Shown here in pieces: positions 1-4,938 of a stretch of 5,787 bases of DNA. Below the pieces are notes generated by a model. It had not been told where the DNA came from and ran no database searches. It saw only the letters and a program-made list of their open reading frames with translations. Origin of the DNA: Anaerolineales bacterium (GTDB taxonomy: Bacteria > Chloroflexota > Anaerolineae > Anaerolineales > DRMV01); the NCBI GenBank assembly GCA_015491595.1, contig WFVP01000018.1:1-5787 (forward strand), written 5' to 3'. The position numbers and the translations under genes are program-made. The stretch's first letter is position 1; every line of letters begins with the position of its first letter.

Positions 1-1
1 C

Positions 2-40
2 GTACTCCAGCGCCTTCAGGATGCGCAGATGCTGCCGTGA
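2..40 (+). CDS. 3' end of a second copy of the cytochrome c gene (partial; possibly an assembly fold-back)
   Basis: Read in frame from base 2, this encodes VLQRLQDAQMLP followed by TGA at 38-40. That is exactly the C-terminus of the minus-strand cytochrome at 125-1048. The DNA differs at two places: GAT instead of GAC for the Asp codon, and TGA instead of TAA for the stop. Both changes are silent, as expected of two natural alleles or paralogues. Only 12 codons and the stop are present because the window begins here. It is either the tail of a convergent paralogue or a strain variant of the same gene joined in inverted orientation by the assembler. The second seems at least as likely. Confidence 0.4.
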   Translation, partial: VLQRLQDAQMLP

Positions 41-63
41 CGCCGTTGTCGCCGTCCCTTTCG

Positions 64-101
64 GCGAAGGCCGGGACCCGAGGTTGGGTCCCGGCCTTCG
101 C
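64..101. terminator. strong GC-rich hairpin between convergent gene ends
   Basis: The core of the fold-back, CGAAGGCCGGGACCC at 65-79 against GGGTCCCGGCCTTCG at 86-100, forms a very stable stem with a GAGGTT loop. It lies directly after the cytochrome stop codon, where a terminator or mRNA-stabilising hairpin is expected. There is no T-tract after the stem on either strand, so it is not a textbook intrinsic terminator. It may equally be a dispersed palindromic repeat unit, and palindromes like this can make an assembler fold back. Confidence 0.3.
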
Positions 102-124
102 CGAAGGGGACGGCGACAACGGCG

Positions 125-1048
125 TTACGGCAGCATCTGCGCGTCCTGAAGGCGCTGGAGTACGTCCCGGAAGCGCTGCGCGGTGGCCTCATCAATCTGA
201 CCGCTGTCCACCAGGCCCTGCAGGATGAGGTCGATCATGGAGCCCTGCTGGCTTCCCTGCCCCCGCAGCTGCTCCCAATGGGCCTGTCGGTAGGCTTCAA
301 TGAGGTCATGGACCTGGAGGAAGAGGTCGGCCTCCTCCTGGGTGATGACCCCCTGCTCCACGGCCTGCTGCAGGGCTTCCTGCAGGCGCTGGGCAGCCTG
401 AGGGTCTTCCGCGGCCTCCATGGTGCGCAAGAAGTTGATAATGTCCCAGATGTCCTGTTCCGTAAGCGCGGTACCGAAGGAGGGCATGGAGGTGCCAAAG
501 GCCAGCCCACCCTCGGCGATGCGCCAGTAGAGATAGCCGTCGCTCAGTTTGGGAGCCGTGCGCGCCAGGGGCGAGGGGGGCGGGGTCAGAGAGGCCCCGG
601 CCGGCCCGTCGCCCATGCCCGTCTCCCCGTGACACGAGGCGCAATAGGATTGATACAGTTCCGCGCCCCGTTCGATGGAGGCCGGGTCCCCCGGCATGGG
701 TTGCGTCAGGGACGCGTACTCCTCGGGCACCGGCATCTGATGGAAGGCCCGCCAGGGGTTATCCGGTCCTCGGCCTTCGGGCGGACCCCCAGGTCCCTGA
801 CCAGCATGAGCCGGTCCCTGGCCCCGTCCCCGTCCCGGTCCACCCATACCTGGCGTGAGGGTCTGGTCCGGAACCGCGGTGGTCACGCTCACCTCCTCCG
901 TCGCGACCTCCTCCGGCGTTGCGGTGGCCTCGGCCACCGTGGGGGAAGGCGATGCGGGCGTCTCCGAGAGGGCCTGTCCGGTACATCCCCACAGCAGACC
1001 CGCGCCTGCCAGGACGACCACAAAGAGTTTGGTTTTCCACGTGTTCAT
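125..1048 (-). CDS. lipoprotein mono-haem cytochrome c with Gly/Pro-rich linker and C-terminal helical repeats
   Basis: Predicted 307-residue extracytoplasmic electron carrier. The ATG at 1048 is chosen because AGGAGGT (1055-1061) sits 6 bases upstream. The frame is open further, to TTG 1108, but the extension has no signal-like features. Residues 1-22 are a lipoprotein signal: a K-containing start, a hydrophobic core, then LLWGC with Cys22 as the lipidated residue. Residues about 25-66 are Ser/Thr/Pro/Glu-rich and 67-98 Gly/Arg/Pro-rich, together a flexible linker. The cytochrome c domain covers about 126-210, with haem motif CASCH (Cys136, Cys139, His140) and the likely axial Met188 in MPSFG. 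It resembles the class I / cbb3 subunit III-like domain. Residues 229-250 and 279-300 are two related helical segments (V-x3-G-x-I-x4-A-x2-F). The redox partner is unknown; there are no oxidase genes nearby. It is transcribed away from the DMT gene. Confidence 0.9.
   Translation of the reverse strand: MNTWKTKLFVVVLAGAGLLWGCTGQALSETPASPSPTVAEATATPEEVATEEVSVTTAVPDQTLTPGMGGPGRGRGQGPAHAGQGPGGPPEGRGPDNPWRAFHQMPVPEEYASLTQPMPGDPASIERGAELYQSYCASCHGETGMGDGPAGASLTPPPSPLARTAPKLSDGYLYWRIAEGGLAFGTSMPSFGTALTEQDIWDIINFLRTMEAAEDPQAAQRLQEALQQAVEQGVITQEEADLFLQVHDLIEAYRQAHWEQLRGQGSQQGSMIDLILQGLVDSGQIDEATAQRFRDVLQRLQDAQMLP
816..836 (-). other. potential G-quadruplex motif inside the cytochrome gene
   Basis: On the minus (coding) strand this reads GGG-AC-GGGG-AC-GGGG-CCA-GGG: four runs of at least three G separated by 2-3 bases. 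That satisfies the usual quadruplex pattern. It encodes part of the Gly/Arg/Gln-rich linker, so it may be only a by-product of Gly and Arg codons in a high-GC genome. Another GGG run lies just upstream in the mRNA (843-845). Confidence 0.5.
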
Positions 1049-1141
1049 GAGCACACCTCCTGCGTTCAGGTTTTTGGCTTGATTCATCCGTTCATTCCCA
1101 TTCATCAAGCCGTTGCTTTGTTCTCCATCCTAAGCCCAGGT

Positions 1142-1158
1142 TGTGGAAAAGTTGTGGA
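1142..1158 (-). promoter_or_regulatory. DnaA-box-like site with a partial second copy, one helical turn apart
   Basis: GTTGTGGA occurs twice, at 1140-1147 and 1151-1158, offset by 11 bases. On the minus strand 1150-1142 reads TTTTCCACA, which fits the relaxed DnaA-box consensus TTWTNCACA. The second copy keeps only the CCACA(AC) core. The sites lie in the divergent gap between the cytochrome and DMT genes and could bind a regulator. No DnaA or origin genes are present, and a single 9-mer match can be chance. Confidence 0.2.
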
Positions 1159-1214
1159 GGTCTCTTCAAGAGTTGCTAAAACTTCCGAAGGACCTCCCGG
1201 GAGACCCACCGCCC

Positions 1215-1243
1215 TTCGCCCCTCCGAGGCAACGTGTTATACT
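1215..1243 (+). promoter_or_regulatory. candidate promoter for the DMT transporter gene
   Basis: TATACT at 1238-1243 matches five of six bases of a -10 box. Seventeen bases upstream, TTCGCC (1215-1220) is a weak -35 match. The predicted transcription start, about 1250, falls on or next to the in-frame GTG at 1251, which would make the mRNA leaderless. Confidence is low because the -35 is poor. Confidence 0.35.
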
Positions 1244-1250
1244 GGTGCCC

Positions 1251-2147
1251 GTGTCCGCGCGAGGCTTTCCCTGGAAAGGCATGCTCTTGGTGAACACGGC
1301 CACGTTCGTGTGGGCGACGAACATCGTATTGGGACGCGCCCTGCGAACGGTCATTGGCCCCCTGACCCTGGCCGCACTGCGCTTCAGCGTGGCCTCCCTG
1401 GTGTTCTATCTCCTGTTGCGCCGGCTTCAACCCCAAGAACTGCGCCTGGGGCGGGAGAAAGGATGGCTCCTGGGCATGGCCCTGACGGGTGTGGCGCTGT
1501 TCGTGCCCATCCTATACCTGGGGCTGCGCTACACCACGGCCACCAACGCCACCCTCATCGCGGCCCTGGGCCCCTTCCTCACCGGCCTCTGGGCCACCTG
1601 GCTCCTCAAAGAACCCATGACCCGCCACCAGGTCCTGGCCGCGTCCGCGGCCTTTCTGGGCGTGGCCTGGCTCATCACCGGAGGCTCCTGGGACACCCTG
1701 TTGGGGCTGCGGTTCAACCCCGGCGACCTCCTTATCCTGATTGCGGCCTCCCTCTGGGGCCTGTACTCGGTGCTGGGGCGCCGGACCATGCGCACCCGTT
1801 CGTCCTTAGGGGCAACGGCGTGGTCGGCCTTCCTGGCCACCCCCTTGCTGCTGCTGGCCGCGTTGATGGAAATCCGGGTCCAGCCTGTGGAATGGCGTCC
1901 CTGGCTGTGGCTGGCCGTGGTCTACATCGGCCTGTTCCCCAGTGTGCTGGGATTCTTTGCCTGGAACACCGGCGTGAAGCATTTAGGCCCCAGCGGCGCC
2001 ATGGTGTTCTACAACACCCTCCCCCTTTACGGTGCGCTGCTCTCGGCCCTGTTTCTGGGCGAGGAGCTGACCCCCGCCCACTGGATCGGCGGCGGGCTCA
2101 TCGTGGCCGCAGGACTCTGGGCCGGATGGCGCGCCGGAAAGACTTAG
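1251..2147 (+). CDS. EamA/DMT-superfamily transporter (drug/metabolite exporter type)
   Basis: About 298 residues, the normal size for ten-helix DMT exporters, with two tandem EamA repeats of five helices. The first repeat starts with the typical VNTATFVWATNIVLGRAL then LAALRF pattern. It continues through YLGLRYTTATNATLIAALGPFLTGL, a family hallmark around helices 3-4, then LLKEPMTRHQ before helix 5. The second repeat contains GDLLILIAASLWGLYSVLGRR and LGFFAWNTGVKHLGPSGA. It ends with FLGEELTPAHWIGGGLIVAAG, the conserved 'GE.....IG..LI..G' ending. It is an inner-membrane protein; substrate (amino acid, metabolite or drug) cannot be read from sequence. The start is uncertain. GTG 1251 fits the family length and the -10 box just upstream, ATG 1281 is the alternative, and GTG 1143 adds a proline-rich stretch with non-coding-like third positions. 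No start has a well-spaced Shine-Dalgarno. Stop is TAG at 2145. Confidence 0.9.
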   Translation: MSARGFPWKGMLLVNTATFVWATNIVLGRALRTVIGPLTLAALRFSVASLVFYLLLRRLQPQELRLGREKGWLLGMALTGVALFVPILYLGLRYTTATNATLIAALGPFLTGLWATWLLKEPMTRHQVLAASAAFLGVAWLITGGSWDTLLGLRFNPGDLLILIAASLWGLYSVLGRRTMRTRSSLGATAWSAFLATPLLLLAALMEIRVQPVEWRPWLWLAVVYIGLFPSVLGFFAWNTGVKHLGPSGAMVFYNTLPLYGALLSALFLGEELTPAHWIGGGLIVAAGLWAGWRAGKT

Positions 2148-2443
2148 CGAAGGCCCCCTCCTTCTCATCCAAAGACTGCAGCGCCGGACGAACACGAGAG
2201 ATGAGGTGAGCCTCGGTTTTTTGCCGCCTATCGCATTACCTTTGCTTGCTTACACCCCAAAGCCTTATTCCGACCTACGGGAAACGCGAGGGGCTTTTCC
2301 TCACTCCATGTTGTGCCACCCCGGGTCACCCTTTGTCCAAGCCCCAGAGAACGTCAGACCGGATTTTTCGAACACTTCCTCGGGAAGCGGGGCCGGAAGA
2401 CCCTCTTCGTTGCCGCGTAAATGCGCAAACCGCCTCGTCTCCT
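2148..2443. other. convergent intergenic region, no gene recognised
   Basis: This lies between the ends of the DMT gene (plus) and the GH1 gene (minus). It is visibly less GC-rich than the flanking genes. Open frames crossing it continue antisense into the GH1 gene and have no family-like content. Visible structures are a short stem with T-tract at 2203-2222, a six-base pairing AAAGCC (2259-2264) with GGCTTT (2292-2297) around a 27-base loop, and CTTCC-TCG-GGAAG near 2377-2389. No tRNA cloverleaf was seen. Confidence 0.6.
2203..2222 (+). terminator. weak candidate terminator after the DMT gene
   Basis: GAGG (2203-2206), loop TGAG, CCTC (2211-2214), then GG and six T (2217-2222). The shape is that of an intrinsic terminator, but the stem is only four pairs (five with a G-T). 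It lies 56 bases after the DMT stop codon, in a convergent gap where termination is expected. Confidence 0.3.
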
Positions 2444-3787
2444 TCAACCCACGGTCGACGCCTGGGGGAACACCCGGTGAAGCACCTCGGGACAGTACCG
2501 CGCGACGTCTTCGTACCGCAATGCATTGGACCGACAAATCGCGGCGTAAAAGTCGGCGCTGGGCCGTTTGCGCCGTTCTTGGGTGTCCACGTCCAGGGCC
2601 CACAACCCAAAACGCTGCGTCCATCCCCGATCCCACTCGAAGTTGTCCACCAGCGTCCAGTGGAAGTATCCCTGCACCGGCAGGCCCTCCTGAACGGCCC
2701 GCCACACCTGGTGCACGTGCTGGGCCAGATAACGGGGCCGCAGGTCGTCGTCGGCGTCCTCCACGCCGTTTTCCGTCACGAAAACGGGCACCCCAAAGGC
2801 ATAGGCCCAGTGCAGGGCACGGTACATCCCTTCCGGCTCATTGGCGATGAAGCCATGGTCGCTCAAGTCTGCGTCGGGGGGATAGAAACGCCGGGCGAAG
2901 AACGCGTCCACGGCGCGCACATCGAATTGCACCCGGTCCTGGGTGTAATAGTTGACCCCCACGAAATCCTGGGTACCCTGGAGTTCGGGCTCCCGCCGCC
3001 GTCCCCAGGGGAAAAGGAGCACGCCCGTCTGGGCCGCATACGGGAAGAAATCGTTGAAGAGGCGGGAGAGCATACGGGCCACCCATCGGTCCCATCGGGA
3101 GTGGGGCCGAGCCGGAACGAACCCCCGATAGTGGATGGCCATGCCCACCCGGGCATGGGGCTGACGGCGGTGGAGGACACGATACGCAGCCGCATGGGCC
3201 CGCAGCAGGTGGACCATCACCCGCAGGGCCTTGCGCAGGCTGTGCTCCCCGGGGGGAAAGGTCCCTTCCAGGTAGGCCATGTAGGCCAACACGTTGGGTT
3301 CGTTGATGGTGCACCACAGGGAGACCAGGTCCCCTAACCCTTCCACCACCTTCTCCACGAAGGCTGCGAACCGCTGGGGAGCGTCCTCCCGTTCCCAGCC
3401 CCCTCGTTCCGCGAACCACAAAGGGTCGGTGAAATGGTGCAGGGTCACCATGGGGACCATGTGGCGGGCCCGCAGCCCCTGAAGCATCTCGCGATAGACC
3501 TCCAGGGCCCCTTCGTCCCATCGGTCCGGAGCGGGTTGAATCCGGCTCCATTCCACGGAAAGACGATGCGCGTTCTGGCCGGCCTCGGCGGCGCGGTCGA
3601 AATCCTCCCGCCACCGTCCGGCCCACCAGTCACACGCTCGGCCGGACCGATGGCCTTGCAAAATGCGTCCGGGTTCCTGTTCCCAGGCCCACCAGTTGTT
3701 CTGGGTGTTGTTCCCTTCCACCTGATGCGCCGAGGTCGCCGTACCCCAAAGGAAACCCGTCGGAAAGCGATACGCCCGGTCTTTCAT
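2444..3787 (-). CDS. glycoside hydrolase family 1 (beta-glucosidase/beta-galactosidase type)
   Basis: 447-residue, apparently complete GH1 enzyme with a TIM barrel. It hydrolyses beta-linked glycosides with retention of configuration. The start is typical, FPTGFLWGTATSAHQVEG (glycone-site Gln22). The catalytic acid/base is Glu163 in TINEPN and the nucleophile Glu339 in VTENG. TLHHFTDP near 115-122 and VDNFEW (Glu384, Trp385, sugar contacts) are also intact. No signal peptide is seen, so it is probably cytoplasmic and acts on imported oligosaccharides. ATG 3787 is chosen because the family N-terminus begins right there; the frame extends upstream only as antisense of gmk. AAAGG lies 6 bases before the ATG. 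The start overlaps the gmk stop as ATGA, suggesting translational coupling. Exact substrate cannot be told, and no sugar transporter is adjacent. Confidence 0.95.
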   Translation of the reverse strand: MKDRAYRFPTGFLWGTATSAHQVEGNNTQNNWWAWEQEPGRILQGHRSGRACDWWAGRWREDFDRAAEAGQNAHRLSVEWSRIQPAPDRWDEGALEVYREMLQGLRARHMVPMVTLHHFTDPLWFAERGGWEREDAPQRFAAFVEKVVEGLGDLVSLWCTINEPNVLAYMAYLEGTFPPGEHSLRKALRVMVHLLRAHAAAYRVLHRRQPHARVGMAIHYRGFVPARPHSRWDRWVARMLSRLFNDFFPYAAQTGVLLFPWGRRREPELQGTQDFVGVNYYTQDRVQFDVRAVDAFFARRFYPPDADLSDHGFIANEPEGMYRALHWAYAFGVPVFVTENGVEDADDDLRPRYLAQHVHQVWRAVQEGLPVQGYFHWTLVDNFEWDRGWTQRFGLWALDVDTQERRKRPSADFYAAICRSNALRYEDVARYCPEVLHRVFPQASTVG

Positions 3788-4461
3788 GACCCGCCTTTGC
3801 TCCCTTTCCCTTTCCCCAGGGCCATCAACGCCTGACAGGGCTCCCGATGGTGCACCCGATGATGCTCCGCGCGCACGATGGCCAGAATGGTGTCCACCGT
3901 TTCGTCCAGATGGCCCTCTCGGTTGACCACGATGTAATCGAAATCCTTGACGTGTTTGAGCTCCTCCCGCACCATGGCCATGCGCAGCCGCAGTTCTTCG
4001 GGGGATTCCGTTCCGCGACGCTCCAGGCGGCGCTGCAAGTCCTCCTCCGACTCGGCCGTCAAGAAGATGAGCACCGCTTGGGGACACAGCGCCCGCACCT
4101 TGGCCGCACCCTGCACATCAATGCGCATGATGACATCCTGCCCCCGGGCCATGGCTTCCATGATGGGCCGCTTGGGGATGCCCTTATAATCGCCGTATAC
4201 GATGCTCCACTCCATGAGCTCGTCCTCTTCAATCATGCGGGCGAATTCCGCGGGGGAGACGAAGTAGTAGTCCACCCCGTGACGTTCCCCCGGACGCGGG
4301 GGACGGGTGGTGGCCGTGACCACGTAATGGAACGGGATGCCCCGCTCCTTCATGCGCTTGAGGACGGAATCCTTCCCCACCCCCGAAGGCCCAGAAATCA
4401 CCACGAGGAGGGGTTGCGGCCGGGGAAGCGCAAACGTGTCGACATCGGTATAATGCCCCAT
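3784..4461 (-). CDS. gmk: guanylate kinase
   Basis: 225 residues. Phosphorylates GMP to GDP with ATP, an essential step of guanine nucleotide synthesis and salvage, in the cytoplasm. The order is standard. The P-loop is GPSGVGKD at 24-31. The GMP-binding segment TATTRPPRPGE with VDYYFVS spans 49-69, and the YGDYKGIPK region 89-97. The IDVQGAAK motif follows, with the lid/arginine region (LQRRLERRGTES) later. Two oddities: Asp31 follows the P-loop lysine where Ser or Thr is usual, and the basic tail ending GKGKGSKGGS adds about 15-20 residues to the common 200-210 length. ATG 4461 is supported by AGGAGGT (4471-4477) nine bases upstream. An 18-residue lead precedes the first beta strand, slightly long but with no internal start. 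It is first gene of a pair with the overlapping GH1 gene and divergent from the FmdB-like gene. Confidence 0.96.
   Translation of the reverse strand: MGHYTDVDTFALPRPQPLLVVISGPSGVGKDSVLKRMKERGIPFHYVVTATTRPPRPGERHGVDYYFVSPAEFARMIEEDELMEWSIVYGDYKGIPKRPIMEAMARGQDVIMRIDVQGAAKVRALCPQAVLIFLTAESEEDLQRRLERRGTESPEELRLRMAMVREELKHVKDFDYIVVNREGHLDETVDTILAIVRAEHHRVHHREPCQALMALGKGKGSKGGS
4449..4454 (+). promoter_or_regulatory. consensus -10 box for the FmdB-like/glycosyltransferase operon, inside the gmk reading frame
   Basis: A perfect TATAAT lies within codons 3-5 of gmk (opposite strand). Transcription would start near 4461 and give a leader of about 30 bases before the FmdB-like ATG at 4491. No good -35 hexamer is visible at 16-18 bases, so an activator may be needed or the match is fortuitous. 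The intergenic gap is too short to hold a promoter elsewhere. Confidence 0.45.
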
Positions 4462-4470
4462 GCGAACGAC

Positions 4471-4483
4471 ACCTCCTGGAGGG
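4471..4483. promoter_or_regulatory. back-to-back Shine-Dalgarno sites of gmk and the FmdB-like gene
   Basis: ACCTCCT (4471-4477) is AGGAGGT on the minus strand, nine bases before the gmk ATG. Directly abutting it, GGAGGG (4478-4483) on the plus strand lies seven bases before ATG 4491. Together they form the palindrome CCTCC-T-GGAGG. The seven-base spacing is why 4491 is preferred over the ATG at 4485, which would leave only one base. Confidence 0.75.
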
Positions 4484-4490
4484 AATGGCG

Positions 4491-4904
4491 ATGCCCGAGT
4501 ACACGTACGTGTGCCTCGATTGTAACCGGGTTTTCCACGTCCGCCTATCCTACCAGGAGTACGGCAAAGTTCCGGTGACCTGCACCCGGTGCGGAAGCGA
4601 GCACGTGCAGCGGCGCATTGGACGCATTCGCTTCATCCGCTCCTTTGAGAGCCGGCTGGAAGACCTGGCCGACCCCGGCTCCTTCGAAGAACTGGAGCGC
4701 AACCCCAAGGCCCTGGCCAAAATGATGCGGGCCATGAGCGCGGAAATGGGCGAGGACTTGGACCCCGAACTGGAAGAGGTGGTCGCGCGCCTGGAACGGG
4801 GGGAATCGCCCGAGGAAATCGAGAAATCCATGCCCGAACTCGCAGACACCGAGGAAGGCGAATCCGAAACCTCTTCCGACGCGTCCTCCGATATGGAGGA
4901 CTAA
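4491..4904 (+). CDS. FmdB-family zinc-ribbon protein with acidic C-terminal tail
   Basis: 137-residue small protein. The N-terminus has the FmdB-type zinc ribbon: MPEYTYVCLDC opening, then paired cysteines C8-x2-C11 and C31-x2-C34, about 20 residues apart, ligating one zinc. GRIRFIRSFESRLEDLADP follows, then a helical, strongly acidic region (about 60-137) ending in a Ser/Asp/Glu-rich tail. Minimal family members are about 70-110 residues, so this is a long form. The family was named as a putative regulator of formamidase genes, but the function of most members is unknown and no amidase is present here. The start is set by GGAGGG seven bases upstream; ATG 4485, two codons earlier, is too close. 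Stop is TAA at 4902. It is followed 34 bases later by a glycosyltransferase on the same strand, probably cotranscribed. Confidence 0.88.
   Translation: MPEYTYVCLDCNRVFHVRLSYQEYGKVPVTCTRCGSEHVQRRIGRIRFIRSFESRLEDLADPGSFEELERNPKALAKMMRAMSAEMGEDLDPELEEVVARLERGESPEEIEKSMPELADTEEGESETSSDASSDMED
4519..4524 (-). promoter_or_regulatory. candidate -10 box for gmk inside the FmdB-like gene
   Basis: On the minus strand 4524-4519 reads TACAAT, five of six bases of the -10 consensus. Transcription would start near 4512 and give a gmk leader of about 50 bases. The -35 region 17 bases upstream (TAGGCG) matches poorly. It is inferred mainly because a gmk promoter must lie within the divergent neighbour's coding region. 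Confidence 0.3.
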
Positions 4905-4938
4905 CCCCGTCCCTCAGGGACCCCAAAAAGGAGGCGCA

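Larger units (their letters stand above)
1..164. repeat. 79-bp inverted repeat (fold-back) at the contig start
   Basis: Bases 1-79 are the reverse complement of bases 86-164, with a 6-base loop (80-85). By eye 76 of 79 positions pair. The three mismatches, at 22, 39 and 59 against 143, 126 and 106, are all transitions. The right arm contains the last codons of the cytochrome gene plus its downstream flank, and the left arm is a second copy of both in opposite orientation. This could be a real tail-to-tail duplicated gene end, an assembler folding back through the central palindrome, or an inverted library chimera. The left arm runs to the very first base, so its outer boundary is unknown. Confidence 0.93.

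Noticed and set aside
278..2209. Long plus-strand open frame of 643 codons
   Set aside because: It runs antisense to the cytochrome gene and out of frame through the DMT gene. The translation is rich in Gly/Arg/Pro/His with no family features, a normal shadow in high-GC DNA.
2246..3337. Plus-strand open frame of 363 codons
   Set aside because: Antisense shadow of the GH1 gene. The minus strand encodes an intact GH1 enzyme with both catalytic glutamates.
3788..4087. N-terminal extension of the GH1 frame
   Set aside because: The extra 100 residues are low-complexity and lie over gmk in another frame; GH1 similarity begins right at the ATG at 3787.
3847..4578. Plus-strand open frame opposite gmk
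   Set aside because: Antisense shadow; it crosses the gmk start and the first codons of the zinc-ribbon gene without any recognisable motif.
4909..4921. GTCCC-TCA-GGGAC hairpin between the zinc-ribbon and glycosyltransferase genes
   Set aside because: Stem of only five pairs, no T-tract on the plus strand, and it lies just before a good Shine-Dalgarno of a same-strand gene; not convincing as a terminator.
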